DNA of 64,000 bases from JAICMB01 sp963802915 (GCA_963802915.1 CAWDKQ010000007.1:620001-684000); one strand, 5' to 3'. Positions 15,894-25,754 are shown, counted from the first letter of the stretch. Notes: generated from the letters alone by a model not told the origin. Translations and numbers: made by a program.

Positions 15894-17120
15894 ATGTCGA
15901 CCGCCGAGATTATTGCGGTTGGGTCCGAACTTCTGACTCCGGCCAAGATGGACACCAACTCTCTCTGGCTTACCGGGCAATTGAACGATCTGGGTGTGGA
16001 AGTAGTGCGCAAGAGCGTCGTGGGCGACGATCGCGAGCGTCTGGCAGCCTCGATTTGTACCGCGCTGGGTTCCTCCATGCTCGTTGTGCTCTGTGGAGGC
16101 CTCGGTCCCACCGAAGACGATCTGACGCGCGATGCAGCCGCGGCGGCGCTTGGCCGTGAACTGTTTTTTAGCCAGGAAATTTGCGATGGAATCGAAGAGC
16201 GCTTCCGCCGATTCAATCGCAAGATGGTCGAGATCAATCGGCGTCAGGCGTATTTGATTCAGGGCGCCAAGGCGCTGGAAAACGATCGAGGAACAGCGCC
16301 AGGCCAGTGGATCGAAGAGCGGGGGAAATTTCTCGTTCTGCTGCCGGGTCCGCCGAACGAGCTGAAACTGATGTTCGAGAAGCAGTGCGTTCCGCGCCTC
16401 AAAGCGGTTCTGCCGCCGCGCGCGATTCGGACTCTGCAATTTCGAGTTGCGGGCATGCCGGAATCGAACGTCGACCAGTTGATCGCGCCGATCTATACGA
16501 AATATAAAAATCCGACGACGACTATCCTGTCCAGTGTTGGCGGCATCGATGTCCATCTGCGGGCGCAATGCGATACGGCCGAGGAGGCGGACGCGCTGCT
16601 CGACGAAGTGGTCTCGCAGATTGAACCGTTGCTGGCTCCGCGCATCATCTCGCGCAACGGCGATCCGATCGAGAAAGTGGTTGGCGATCTTCTGCGCCGC
16701 AAGGGCGCGCATCTCAGCGTTGCGGAAAGCGCGACCGGGGGCATGCTTGGCGATTGGATCACGTCCGTCAAGAACAGCTCCGACTATTTCCTAGGCGGAT
16801 TCCTGACCTATTCGGACGAGATGAAGATGAAACTGCTGGGTGTGCCTCAAGAAATGCTCCAGGAGCACACCGCGGTGAGCGAACCGGTGGCCCGAGCCAT
16901 GGCCGAGGGCGCTCGCGATCGCACCGGGTCCGACTACGCGCTCTCCGTGACCGGCTACGCGGGTCCGGATGGGGCCGATGTCGGCACCATGTTCATCGGC
17001 CTGGCCACGCCGGACAGTTCCGAAGTGCGCCGCATCAAGCTTCCCGGCGATCGTAACCGCATCCGCGCTCTCACCGTCCAAAATGCGCTGGATTTCCTTC
17101 GCCAGAAGCTTACGGATTAG
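15894..17120 (+). CDS. cinA: CinA-like protein (nicotinamide-nucleotide amidase)
   Basis: 408-residue two-domain CinA. The N-terminal MoCF/COG1058 domain (about 1-170) starts STAEIIAVGSELL and includes VLCGGLGPTEDDLTRD. The C-terminal amidase domain (about 255-405) has SVAESATGGMLGDWIT and SDYALSVTGYAGPDG. The C-terminal domain deamidates NMN to NaMN in pyridine-nucleotide salvage; the N-terminal domain is linked to ADP-ribose pyrophosphatase activity. The ATG directly abuts the preceding stop codon, and full length matches the family. Confidence 0.95.
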   Translation: MSTAEIIAVGSELLTPAKMDTNSLWLTGQLNDLGVEVVRKSVVGDDRERLAASICTALGSSMLVVLCGGLGPTEDDLTRDAAAAALGRELFFSQEICDGIEERFRRFNRKMVEINRRQAYLIQGAKALENDRGTAPGQWIEERGKFLVLLPGPPNELKLMFEKQCVPRLKAVLPPRAIRTLQFRVAGMPESNVDQLIAPIYTKYKNPTTTILSSVGGIDVHLRAQCDTAEEADALLDEVVSQIEPLLAPRIISRNGDPIEKVVGDLLRRKGAHLSVAESATGGMLGDWITSVKNSSDYFLGGFLTYSDEMKMKLLGVPQEMLQEHTAVSEPVARAMAEGARDRTGSDYALSVTGYAGPDGADVGTMFIGLATPDSSEVRRIKLPGDRNRIRALTVQNALDFLRQKLTD

Positions 17121-17123
17121 CGG

Positions 17124-18506
17124 TTGAGATTTGCGCTAACACTCTTGTGTTTCGTCCTGCCTGCGTTCCAGGCGCGGGCCGCGGACATCCTCATTCGCAA
17201 CGCCAACATTGTCGACATCAAGGGCGGTGATATTCTTGCGCGCCGTTCCATTCTGATTCATGGCGATCGCATACAGACCATTGCGCCCGCTATCCGTCTT
17301 CCGCGCGGCGCCACGATTATCGATGCGCGCGGCAAGTACGTCATCCCCGGTTTGTGGGACATGCACGTCCACCTCTGGTACAAACAGAACCAGTTTCCGA
17401 TGTTTCTGGCCTGGGGCGTGACGGGCGTGCGCGATATGGGCAGCAATCTCGATCAGGTGAAACGCTGGAAAAGCGAAATCAAATCGGGCGACCTGCTGGG
17501 GCCTCATATCGAGACGTCCGGTCCGCCGGTGGACGGCGTTCCCTCGGGCGACCCGAAGCTGCCGATCACCCTGGTGCGTACGCCGGCGGAAGCGCGCACG
17601 GCTTACGATCATCTGGAGCAGGACCTCAACGTCGATTTCATCAAGGTCCTTTCGCACCTGCCTCGCGAGGCTTACTTTGCGTTGATCGAACGCGCTCGAA
17701 AATGGGGATTGCCGGTGGCCGGCCACGTTCCCGACAGCGTCACCGTCGACGAAGCCATCACCGCGCGGCAAAACAGCATGGAACATTTGATGGGCGTCTT
17801 GCTGTCCTGTTCGAGCGAAGAGCAGAAGATACGGCCGCTGCGCGCTCTTGCAGCGGAACAGAAAGACGGCAAGGCGCTGGCCAGTTACTCGGAGCGTATC
17901 CTGGTCACGTTCGATCCCACCAAGGCCAGTAATCTTTTCGAACGCATGGCTCGCTACTCGTCGTATCAGGTTCCAACTCTTGTGATGTGGCGCCGGAACA
18001 CTTATGCGGATGCCGACGATGTGGTGCGCGATCCGCGCCTCCGCTTTATCCCCGCGGAGATTCGAAAAGGCTGGGATGACCCGCGCGACGACAAGAAGCA
18101 AATCCCAGGAGCGACTTTAAGCTTAGTCGCGCAGCAATACGAGCGGCTGGCATGGGTCGTCGAGCAGATGCAACGGCAGGGCGTTCCGATCATGGCTGGA
18201 ACCGACACCGGCGATCCGTATACTTTCCCCGGCTACGATCTGCACCGCGAATTGCAGTTGCTGGTCAAGGCCGGTCTGACTCCCGCGCAGGCGCTTCGCT
18301 CGGCCACGCTTACGCCGGCCGAATACCTGGACGCCGACGAATCGCTGGGCTCGGTGGAGCAAGGCAAGATGGCCGACCTCGTATTGCTCGATGCCGATCC
18401 GTTGAAAGACATCCGCAACACGCAGAAGATTTCGGCTGTAGTGCTGGGCGGGAAATATCTGTCGCGTGTCAAACTGGATTCCATGCTCCAGCGTGGCCGA
18501 CAATAA
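17124..18506 (+). CDS. Secreted amidohydrolase (imidazolonepropionase-like)
   Basis: 460 residues starting with TTG 17124, 3 nt after the cinA stop. It has a signal peptide (1-19, ending QARA). The metal-dependent amidohydrolase fold shows H81-x-H83 (DMHVHLW), a probable bridging Lys at 172 (FIKVL), H199 (VAGHVPD) and the late AGTDTGDP Asp. The LVKAGLTPAQALRSATLTPAEYL and KMADLVLLDADPL stretches are typical of the prolidase/imidazolonepropionase-like subgroup. These enzymes hydrolyse cyclic amides or dipeptides; the substrate here is unknown. Acidobacteria carry many such exported paralogues. Confidence 0.85.
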   Translation: MRFALTLLCFVLPAFQARAADILIRNANIVDIKGGDILARRSILIHGDRIQTIAPAIRLPRGATIIDARGKYVIPGLWDMHVHLWYKQNQFPMFLAWGVTGVRDMGSNLDQVKRWKSEIKSGDLLGPHIETSGPPVDGVPSGDPKLPITLVRTPAEARTAYDHLEQDLNVDFIKVLSHLPREAYFALIERARKWGLPVAGHVPDSVTVDEAITARQNSMEHLMGVLLSCSSEEQKIRPLRALAAEQKDGKALASYSERILVTFDPTKASNLFERMARYSSYQVPTLVMWRRNTYADADDVVRDPRLRFIPAEIRKGWDDPRDDKKQIPGATLSLVAQQYERLAWVVEQMQRQGVPIMAGTDTGDPYTFPGYDLHRELQLLVKAGLTPAQALRSATLTPAEYLDADESLGSVEQGKMADLVLLDADPLKDIRNTQKISAVVLGGKYLSRVKLDSMLQRGRQ

Positions 18507-18509
18507 ATT

Positions 18510-19364
18510 GTGGCGGAGCGGTTCCAAATCTTCGAGTCCGAGTCGCGCGGCGTGCTCAGTAAAACGTCGGGATTCATTGCGCAGGCCGGGTTCACACATT
18601 CGCTCACCCCGGCGCGCAATTGCACTTACGCATGCACCTATTGCTACGTGCCGACGATGGGGATTTACGGGGGATTGAAACCGGACGATTGGCGACGCTG
18701 GGGCCAGTTCACCACGTTGAAATCGAATGCGCCGATGCTCTTGAGGCGCGAATTGCGCCCGACGCAGGTGATCTACTGCTCGCCTCTAGTGGATCCCTAC
18801 CAGCCTGCCGAATCTGAGATGTGTATGATGCCGCGCTTGCTTGATGAACTGATCGCGCGGCCGCCGCGGATTTGCGTTATTCAGACGCGTGGGCCTTTGA
18901 TCGTGCGCGATATCTCGAAGCTGGCGGAGCTATCCAGGCGCACTAGCCTGCGCGTCAGTTTCTCACTCACGACGGATCGCGATGACGTCCGTCGGCTCTA
19001 TGAGCCGCACTGCGCCCGCTTGGAAGATCGCGTGGCTACGATCCGAATTTTGCGGGAACACGGGATTCGTACTTTCGCCACGCTGGCGCCGCTGTTGCCT
19101 TGTGAGCCGGAACGCCTGGCGCGGGCCGCTCTGGAGAACACGACGGAAAACATCATCGGCGACCCGTTCCATGTGCGCGAAACCAAGCGCCATGGCGCTA
19201 CGACGCGCGAGGCTGCTTCCCGCATCAGCGAACAACACGGCTTCCTTGAATGGCTGGATCCGTCGTTTCAGGCGCGCATCGTCGATAAAATGCATCGTGT
19301 AATAGAAAAAGGCGGACGCCAATTCGGCGTCGGACCGGAGGGTTTTGGATGGCTGGCACAATAA
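18510..19364 (+). CDS. Radical SAM protein, SPL-like/Rv2578c type
   Basis: 284 residues from GTG 18510. The radical SAM cluster motif is C38-x3-C42-x2-C45 (NCTYACTYCYVP). Following segments such as VIYCSPLVDPYQPAE and LSRRTSLRVSFSLTTDRDDV match the family of spore-photoproduct-lyase-like radical SAM proteins often annotated as Rv2578c-like. It shows no SPL-specific cysteine, so DNA repair is not supported. Its last 16 nt overlap the aldehyde dehydrogenase gene, indicating translational coupling, but no joint pathway is obvious. Confidence 0.8.
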   Translation: MAERFQIFESESRGVLSKTSGFIAQAGFTHSLTPARNCTYACTYCYVPTMGIYGGLKPDDWRRWGQFTTLKSNAPMLLRRELRPTQVIYCSPLVDPYQPAESEMCMMPRLLDELIARPPRICVIQTRGPLIVRDISKLAELSRRTSLRVSFSLTTDRDDVRRLYEPHCARLEDRVATIRILREHGIRTFATLAPLLPCEPERLARAALENTTENIIGDPFHVRETKRHGATTREAASRISEQHGFLEWLDPSFQARIVDKMHRVIEKGGRQFGVGPEGFGWLAQ

Positions 19365-20875
19365 CCGCACTTCCCCTGCTCGAACGTTTAGGTATCGAGC
19401 CGCTCAATTCCGGAGCCTGCGCGGGCGATTGGATTCCATCGCCGCAAGGCCCGCTGCATGCTTCGCTCAACCCCGCGGATGGCGACGTGATCGCGCACGT
19501 TCGTATGGGCGCTGAAGAGGATTACGACGAGGTGGTTTACAACTCGCTCGAGGTCTTCAAAAGATGGCGCATGGTTCCGGCCCCGAAGCGCGGTCAGATC
19601 GTACGCGAGATTGGCGACGAGCTGCGCCTGTTCAAGGATGACCTCGGCGCATTGGTGACGCTCGAAATGGGAAAGATTCTGGCCGAGGGCCGCGGCGAAG
19701 TGCAGGAGATGATCGACATTGCGGATTTCGCCGTCGGCCTCTCGCGCCAGCTCTACGGTCTCACGATGCACAGCGAACGCCCGGAGCATCGCATGTACGA
19801 ACAGTGGCATCCGCTGGGCGTCATAGGGGTGATCAGCGCGTTCAATTTTCCCGTGGCCGTGTGGTCCTGGAACGCTCTGATCGCGGCGGTGTGTGGCGAT
19901 TGCGTCGTCTGGAAGCCATCGCTCAAAACTCCGCTGACCGCCATCGCGGTCCAAAAGATCTGCAACCGCGTACTTGACCGGCACGGCTGGCGCGGTGTGT
20001 TCAACCTGATTATCGGCAACGATAACGTGGCCGGGAAAAGATTGCTGGGCGACCACCGCATTCCGCTGATCAGCGCGACGGGTTCCTCCCGCATGGGCCG
20101 AATTGTTGCGGAAACAGTTGGACGTCGGCTGGGACGGACGCTGCTCGAACTCGGCGGCAACAATGGTGCGATCGTGATGGACGATGCCAACCTGGATCTT
20201 GCTCTGCGAGCGGCGCTGTTCGGCGCCGTCGGCACGGCAGGCCAGCGCTGCACTACGTTACGCCGGCTCTTTTTGCAGAAAAATATCGCCGCCGAGATGA
20301 CCGATCGATTGATCGCTGCGTACTCCCAGGTCCGGGTCGGCAACCCGCTCGATGAGAACACCCTAATGGGGCCGTTGATCGATCCTGAGGCCGTCGCGAT
20401 TTTTAAAGATGCTTTGGAACGCATGCGCGAGCAGGGCGGGGAAGTGCTGTTCGGCGGGAAGGTGCTGGGGGGTTGTTTTGTGGAGCCGACCATCGTGAGG
20501 TCCAGACCCGACATGCCAATCCTGAAAGAAGAAATCTTCGGGCCGATCTTGCATGTTGTGGAGTTCGAAACCTTGGACAACGTCATCGAATGGCACAACA
20601 ATGTTCCGCAGGGGCTCTCGTCGGCGATTTTCACGACGAACCTGATTTCGGCCGAGCGATTCCTGAGCCATGCCGGGAGCGATTGCGGAATTGCGAATGT
20701 GAATATCGGAACCAGCGGCGCCGAGATCGGCGGAGCGTTCGGCGGCGAGAAGGACACGGGCGGCGGGCGCGAATCCGGCAGCGATTCCTGGAAGGCTTAC
20801 ATGCGGCGTCAGACGGTCACCATCAACTGGTCGAACGATGTCCCGCTCGCGCAAGGCATCAAATTCCTGCTGTGA
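19349..20875 (+). CDS. Aldehyde dehydrogenase, ALDH7 (aminoadipate-semialdehyde) type
   Basis: 508-residue NAD-dependent aldehyde dehydrogenase. The catalytic cysteine is C301 in GQRCTTLRRLF, a signature of the ALDH7/AASADH branch. The general-base Glu is in LLELGGNNGAIV, and the cofactor-binding AFNFPVAVWSWN is present. The family oxidises alpha-aminoadipic semialdehyde (lysine catabolism) and related aldehydes. The C-terminal GGGRESGSDSWKAYMRRQT is also typical. No other lysine-degradation gene is nearby. It starts inside the end of the radical SAM gene. Confidence 0.92.
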   Translation: MAGTITALPLLERLGIEPLNSGACAGDWIPSPQGPLHASLNPADGDVIAHVRMGAEEDYDEVVYNSLEVFKRWRMVPAPKRGQIVREIGDELRLFKDDLGALVTLEMGKILAEGRGEVQEMIDIADFAVGLSRQLYGLTMHSERPEHRMYEQWHPLGVIGVISAFNFPVAVWSWNALIAAVCGDCVVWKPSLKTPLTAIAVQKICNRVLDRHGWRGVFNLIIGNDNVAGKRLLGDHRIPLISATGSSRMGRIVAETVGRRLGRTLLELGGNNGAIVMDDANLDLALRAALFGAVGTAGQRCTTLRRLFLQKNIAAEMTDRLIAAYSQVRVGNPLDENTLMGPLIDPEAVAIFKDALERMREQGGEVLFGGKVLGGCFVEPTIVRSRPDMPILKEEIFGPILHVVEFETLDNVIEWHNNVPQGLSSAIFTTNLISAERFLSHAGSDCGIANVNIGTSGAEIGGAFGGEKDTGGGRESGSDSWKAYMRRQTVTINWSNDVPLAQGIKFLL

Positions 20876-20979
20876 AGAATGGGGAAATAACCCTTACCTG
20901 TTGCGCGAACACACGCAAGACCTTGAGCGCCAGTTTGTAAGCTGTTGAAAATAAGTGAAATCTAGCTGGCTCCGCGTTT

Positions 20980-20995
20980 GCATCTCTCTAGATGC
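20980..20995 (+). promoter_or_regulatory. Hairpin directly before a ribosome-binding site
   Basis: A 6-bp perfect stem (20980-20985 with 20990-20995, loop CTCT) abuts the GGGAGG ribosome-binding site of the small membrane protein gene at 21008. It could influence translation or RNA stability, or mark the end of the upstream transcript. No T-run follows. Confidence 0.35.
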
Positions 20996-21007
20996 GGGAG
21001 GTCGTTT

Positions 21008-21289
21008 ATGTTCATGAACATCTGGGTTGTTCTCTGGCTGGTGCTGGCGCTGTGCGTCGCCGGTTTGGCCCTGTATCGTAAGTTGCTGGCGTCTCAGGAG
21101 GACGACATTGTCCACGTGACGTCCGGCGAGAGCAAAGTTATCTCGAAGCAGCTCAACGTTGCGCAGAAGCTCGAGAAAATCGATCACATTGGCAAGACCT
21201 TGACCATTGTCCTGGTCGCTTATGGCGTCATTCTCGGCGGTTGGCTGATCTATCAGGGCTGGTTGCAGAGCGCAAAAATCGGCAACTAA
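21008..21289 (+). CDS. Small membrane protein with two transmembrane helices
   Basis: 93 residues from ATG 21008, with GGGAGG 7 nt upstream; an upstream in-frame ATG at 20978 lies before the ribosome-binding site and is not preferred. It has two hydrophobic segments (about 4-23 and 65-85) separated by a charged cytoplasmic or periplasmic loop containing a Lys/Glu-rich helix (KQLNVAQKLEKIDHIGKT). I do not recognise the family. It is followed 19 nt later by the GT39 glycosyltransferase gene, but a functional tie is unproven. Confidence 0.7.
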   Translation: MFMNIWVVLWLVLALCVAGLALYRKLLASQEDDIVHVTSGESKVISKQLNVAQKLEKIDHIGKTLTIVLVAYGVILGGWLIYQGWLQSAKIGN

Positions 21290-21308
21290 GCGGGCTCTAT
21301 ACTAGGAG

Positions 21309-22646
21309 TTGTTCCCGAAAACATGGACGATCTGGGCGATCTCAGCCATCGCCCTGTTCTTCCTGTATTTCTTTGGCCTCGATCGCTGTGGAATGCTGAG
21401 CGCGGACGAACCGCGATATGCGGCGATCGGCCGGGAGATGGCCCATTCGGGCGATTGGATCACTCCGCGCCTATTCGGTAAGCCCTGGTTCGAAAAACCA
21501 GCGCTGTTGTACTGGATGACAGCGGCGGGTTTCGACGCCGGTCTCAATGAAGACTTGGCGCCTCGGCTGCCGGTCGCAATCGTCAGCGTTTCCTTCCTCA
21601 TCTTCTATTTCCTCGTCTTACGGCGCGAACTTGGATTAAGAGCTGCCGCGTTCTCCACCTGCATTCTGGCGACTTCCGCGGGTTGGCTCGCGTATAGCCA
21701 CGTTGCGGTGACGGACCTGCCGATGTCGGCTGCGTTCGCGGCTGCGATTCTGCTGGTGCAAGCAGGTTTTGTGATTCCCGCGGGCATCTGCCTGGGTTTT
21801 GCCGTTCTCGGCAAGGGGCTCGTACCGCTGGTTCTATTCCTCCCGGCGATCTGGTTTTTTAGGAAGAAGGCGGCGATCGTTTTAGGGATTGGGATTCTGG
21901 TCGCGTTGCCGTGGTACGCGATGGTCACGGCTCGCAACGGCAACGAGTTTCTATACCAGTTCTTCTGGGTGCAACACTTCTCTCGATTCACCACCGGAGC
22001 ACTGATGCACGTCAGGCCGTTTTGGTTCTTCATGCCGGTCTTGTTTGCCGGGCTATTTCCCTGGAGCCCGGTTTTGGCGCTTTTATTCCGCCGGGACCTC
22101 TATCGCGATAGGCGTCTCCAGTTTTGGGCCGCGGTGTTCGTTTTCGGATTCGTGTTTTTCTCCGCCTCCCAAAACAAATTGCCAGGGTATCTGCTGCCGT
22201 TGCTGCCCGCCCTCACGGCGATTTGCGGGCTAGCGTTAGCACAGCCGCGGCGGGCCGGGTGGGTGTTGGCGGCATCGGCGGCGCTGCTGTGGTTCGTGCC
22301 GGTAATCGAGGGAGTTTTGCCTACAGCTCTGATTTCGGGTTTCTCGCATGCCCGTTTCGATTTGCCTTATCGTGAGTTGCTACCCGTTTCCCTGGTCGCG
22401 GCGGTCTGCTGGTTCCTCGAAATTCGAGGGCGGAGGGGGTTCGCTATCGGATTCCTTGGAATTTGCGTCACCCTCGCTGTGATTCGGGTAATCTGGGTTA
22501 CTTATCCTATGCTGGATCGCACCGTTTCCGCCCGGGCGTTCTATCGGGAGCAGGGCGGGGGCGTGCCTTGCAGTTCTAGTCCAAACCGTTCGTGGCGGTA
22601 TGGGCTGGATTATTACGCGCATCGCGTTATTCCCGATTGTAAATAG
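21309..22646 (+). CDS. GT39/ArnT-like membrane glycosyltransferase
   Basis: 445 residues, eleven to twelve hydrophobic segments. The N-terminal loop has the GT-C catalytic motif in LSADEPRYAAIGREM, typical of ArnT/PMT-family enzymes that transfer sugars from polyprenyl-phosphate carriers to lipid A or proteins. AFGKPWFEKPALLYWM follows as in ArnT-like proteins. The longest frame starts with TTG 21309, where GGAG lies too close for normal spacing, so the start is uncertain. The C-terminal soluble domain is short compared with ArnT (~550 residues). Confidence 0.85.
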   Translation: MFPKTWTIWAISAIALFFLYFFGLDRCGMLSADEPRYAAIGREMAHSGDWITPRLFGKPWFEKPALLYWMTAAGFDAGLNEDLAPRLPVAIVSVSFLIFYFLVLRRELGLRAAAFSTCILATSAGWLAYSHVAVTDLPMSAAFAAAILLVQAGFVIPAGICLGFAVLGKGLVPLVLFLPAIWFFRKKAAIVLGIGILVALPWYAMVTARNGNEFLYQFFWVQHFSRFTTGALMHVRPFWFFMPVLFAGLFPWSPVLALLFRRDLYRDRRLQFWAAVFVFGFVFFSASQNKLPGYLLPLLPALTAICGLALAQPRRAGWVLAASAALLWFVPVIEGVLPTALISGFSHARFDLPYRELLPVSLVAAVCWFLEIRGRRGFAIGFLGICVTLAVIRVIWVTYPMLDRTVSARAFYREQGGGVPCSSSPNRSWRYGLDYYAHRVIPDCK

Positions 22647-22682
22647 GGTGCTCTATGATAGTATTGTCGATAGGGTTCCACT

Positions 22683-24449
22683 ATGATCGACGAAGCGGTG
22701 CGTCAAGAACAAACAGCGGCGGAGTACGACCGGACCGCACATCACGACATCGAGCTTTTCCGTGAAGCGGCTGAAAAATACACACGCGGTGAACTGAACG
22801 ACGATCAGTTTCGCCCGCATCGACTGCGCCGCGGCGTTTATAGCCAGCGCCAACCCGGCGTTCACATGATCCGCACCAAGGTGCCCGGTGGACTGCTGAC
22901 AGTGACGCAAATGCGTCAACTAGCCGCCGTTGCCGACGAATTTGCGAACAGCAAAGGGCACCTCACCACGAGGCAGAACCTGCAGTACCATTTCGTCCCT
23001 TTGAAGGATGTGCCCACGCTGCTGCACCGGCTCGCGGACGTCCGGCTCACGAGCCGCGAAGCCTGCTACAACACGGTTCGCAATATCACTGCCTGTCCAT
23101 TGAGCGGACTGCTACCTGATGAGCCGTTCGATGTGCATCCGTATGCGCAGAAGACGGCCTATGCGTTCCTGCACAAAGAGTTGACCGACAGCATGCCGCG
23201 TAAGTTCAAAATTGCGTTTTCGGGCTGCCCGGAAGATTGCATGGAAACGCATATGCACGACGTCGGACTGCGGGCACTGGTCCGCGATGGACAGCACGGA
23301 TTCCGCGTATTGGTTGGTGGCGGGCTTGGACCGTTGCCCAGCGAAGCGCAGTTACTGGACGAGTTCCTTCCGGCGGATCGGGTAGTGAATCGAATTGAAG
23401 CCGTTTTGCGCGTGTTCAACAAGTACGGCAATCGCGGCAACAAGAACAAGGCTCGCTTCAAGTTCATCGTGCGCGAGCGCGGTTGGGAGTGGGTGAAAGA
23501 GCAGATCGAAAAAGAGTACGACACGATCTTGCGCGATGGCGGCATTCCGACGCCCGAATCCGTGCCGGAAGGGTTTGGTGGTTTTCAATCAGTTGCACCA
23601 CCGCTCGGGACGGGCGAACTGCTTCCCGTACTGCATCCTGCGTTAATCGACCCCGAGTACGAAGAATGGTTCGAGACGAACGTTCGCGAGCAGAAGCAGA
23701 CCGGCTATGCAGTGGTGACCGTTCGCGTGCCCAATGGAAACCTGACCGGCGACCAGATGCGGGGGATTGCGGACATTGCGGAACGCACGGGCGATCATCT
23801 GCTGCGCTTCACGATTGACCAGAACATCATGTTGGGATTCGTTCCGCTGCGAAATCTAAAGAGGGTCTACGCGGCGCTGAAGCAGATCGGACTGGAATAT
23901 TCCGGAGCCGGTGAGATCCGCGACGTCGTTACATGTCCCGGCGCATATAGCTGCAACCTGGCGCTGACGAAGACCATGAATCTGGGCGAAGCGCTGTCGG
24001 AAACGGTGGCGCCGTACACCGACGCGCGTGTCAAAAATCTGACTATTCGCGCTAGCGGCTGCCCCAATTCCTGCGGCCAGCACTGGATTGGCGATATAGG
24101 GTTTTATGGGAACGCACGGAAGATCGATGGCAAAGAGGTTCCGTATTACCTGATGCTGCTGGGCGGCGGCTATGACGAAACCGGGATGATGCGTTTCGGA
24201 CTCGCTGTGCAGAGTCTTCCGGCGAAGCTCGCCCCAGTTGCGATCCGCCGCGTTCTTGACCACTACATTGCCAATCGCACGGAGACCGAAAGTTTCCGCG
24301 AGTACGTCATGCGCCACAAAATCGAGACCTTCCGGGCGATGACGGCCGACTTAGTTAAGCCGGCCGCTCTCGCACCAGAGATGTACCGGGATTGGGGCGA
24401 TGAAGTGGAGTATTCGTTGAAACTGGGCCGCGGCGAGTGCGCGGCGTAG
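22683..24449 (+). CDS. Sirohaem 4Fe-4S nitrite/sulfite reductase
   Basis: 588 residues of the ferredoxin-dependent or NADPH-type nitrite/sulfite reductase haemoprotein family. The 4Fe-4S/sirohaem ligands are C418, C424, C460 and C464 (TCPGAYSCN and SGCPNSCGQ). The internal twofold repeat is clear: the N-terminal half has HMIRTKVPGG, TRQNLQYHF and its own SGCPEDC. The enzyme reduces nitrite to ammonia or sulfite to sulfide; sequence alone does not separate these, and no uroporphyrinogen methyltransferase or sulfate gene is nearby to decide. Its stop is directly back-to-back with that of the opposing gene. Confidence 0.88.
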   Translation: MIDEAVRQEQTAAEYDRTAHHDIELFREAAEKYTRGELNDDQFRPHRLRRGVYSQRQPGVHMIRTKVPGGLLTVTQMRQLAAVADEFANSKGHLTTRQNLQYHFVPLKDVPTLLHRLADVRLTSREACYNTVRNITACPLSGLLPDEPFDVHPYAQKTAYAFLHKELTDSMPRKFKIAFSGCPEDCMETHMHDVGLRALVRDGQHGFRVLVGGGLGPLPSEAQLLDEFLPADRVVNRIEAVLRVFNKYGNRGNKNKARFKFIVRERGWEWVKEQIEKEYDTILRDGGIPTPESVPEGFGGFQSVAPPLGTGELLPVLHPALIDPEYEEWFETNVREQKQTGYAVVTVRVPNGNLTGDQMRGIADIAERTGDHLLRFTIDQNIMLGFVPLRNLKRVYAALKQIGLEYSGAGEIRDVVTCPGAYSCNLALTKTMNLGEALSETVAPYTDARVKNLTIRASGCPNSCGQHWIGDIGFYGNARKIDGKEVPYYLMLLGGGYDETGMMRFGLAVQSLPAKLAPVAIRRVLDHYIANRTETESFREYVMRHKIETFRAMTADLVKPAALAPEMYRDWGDEVEYSLKLGRGECAA

Positions 24450-25754
24450 TTACGGCAAGGTTACCCAGCAGACGTCGACACCCACAGATCCGGTGATCGT
24501 GGCCGAATTCAGAGCCGCGTTTGCGGTGATGTGCGCGATCACGTTTGAGCCGGCGTCGGTAGCGCTAAGGAATAGCGCTGTATTGCGGAAGTTCGTATTC
24601 GTCGCGACTGCCGTCAGATCGTAACTCGACGGCGTATAGAATGCCGGGCCGCCGACGCTGTCCCCCACTGATAAATTCAACGTTGTAAATCCAGAGCCGC
24701 TCCAGGTTGTCACGGTTTTCTCGCGAATTCCCGTGATGGTGCCCTTTGGCGGAAGGCCGAATAGAGGGATGTCCTGAGTTGTCGAAGACGCGATGGCCGG
24801 TCCTGTAGTTGAAGGCGCGGTGTTGGACGAAGTAGTCCAGTTCGTTCCGTTGTTGCTGAGCGTGTAAAGGGTACAGGACGGCGTCGAACTGCTGGCAGAT
24901 GACAACGAAGCGCCGACACTTGATGGGCTTGACGCCGTTCTGTAGAACGCCTGGAGCACGTCACCCGGCTGGGGCGCGTTTCCGCTCACGAACGTAATTG
25001 TGTTGCCGGAGAGTGTAAAGTCGATACTCTCCTGGAGCGCGAGACCATTGCGATAGAGCGTCAGACTCGTGACGGGGCTGGGCGCATTCGTCAACTGGAA
25101 GACGAGGTTCGAGCCATCGACGACGCCGGTGGGGGTTTCCGCGTCCACGAAGTTGCTCGAGGAGCCAGAAGTTCCGCACGCGCCTGACGTCCCGTCGACA
25201 TGGATGCAATCGGAGAGATTTCCCGTTGCGCCCGCGATTCCTCCGCTCGCGTCGATGATGGCTGCGCGGGCGACGGCGAATGCCGCGCCCATGGTGGGCC
25301 GGATATTGAGCTCGGTACGGAGTCCTGAAACGTCGGAGATCTGTATCTGTGACAGTGCGACAGCGCCTGTGATGGAACTGGAAGAGCGCACAGCGGCTAC
25401 CGCGAGCGGAGACGCGCTGGGCGGGACGACCCAGGTCTCGGTGAATTGAATAGCTCCGTCGCTGTTGTAGACGACATTGTAGACGGCCGGCGTCGCGGCG
25501 TTTGTCGTAGGGACCAGCATCACGCGCAAATAACCGTTAGCAACGGTGGTGGTGACGCTTTGGGTGGCTATGTTCGAATTGTCGGCGGCGCGGAAGCTGT
25601 TCCAAGTGATGGTCAGAATTCCATTGAACCTGGTTCCATCGGCCTTGTAGAGAATGTCCTGAATCGTGGTGAGCGCGGGTTGCGCGCACAGGAGCGTCGA
25701 AAACAAGAAGTATACGGGGAACGCCAGCGCGACCCGCGCTTTGAAACTCAACAT
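24450..25754 (-). CDS. Secreted Ser/Thr-rich protein, unknown function
   Basis: 434 residues with a signal peptide (1-25, ending LLCAQ) and a strong TAGGAGG ribosome-binding site. The N-terminal ~110 residues form a beta-rich domain (TIQDILYKADGTRFNGILTI). A middle low-complexity region leads to a segment (about 210-270: VVDGSNLVFQLTNAPSPV, LTLYRNGL, FTLSGNTITFVSGNAPQPGD) resembling domains of phage tail or receptor-binding proteins. The C-terminal ~130 residues are again beta-rich and end VDVCWVTLP. I recognise no enzyme motif. It is likely a surface or extracellular protein. Its leader contains two hairpins. Confidence 0.7.
   Translation of the reverse strand: MLSFKARVALAFPVYFLFSTLLCAQPALTTIQDILYKADGTRFNGILTITWNSFRAADNSNIATQSVTTTVANGYLRVMLVPTTNAATPAVYNVVYNSDGAIQFTETWVVPPSASPLAVAAVRSSSSITGAVALSQIQISDVSGLRTELNIRPTMGAAFAVARAAIIDASGGIAGATGNLSDCIHVDGTSGACGTSGSSSNFVDAETPTGVVDGSNLVFQLTNAPSPVTSLTLYRNGLALQESIDFTLSGNTITFVSGNAPQPGDVLQAFYRTASSPSSVGASLSSASSSTPSCTLYTLSNNGTNWTTSSNTAPSTTGPAIASSTTQDIPLFGLPPKGTITGIREKTVTTWSGSGFTTLNLSVGDSVGGPAFYTPSSYDLTAVATNTNFRNTALFLSATDAGSNVIAHITANAALNSATITGSVGVDVCWVTLP

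Noticed and set aside
19753..20757. Minus-strand open frame of 334 codons opposite the aldehyde dehydrogenase
   Set aside because: Antisense to a gene with intact catalytic motifs; low-complexity Ser/Arg/Pro composition.
24450..25754. Prophage tail-protein gene
   Set aside because: One segment resembles phage tail domains, but the protein has a bacterial signal peptide and no phage genes surround it.
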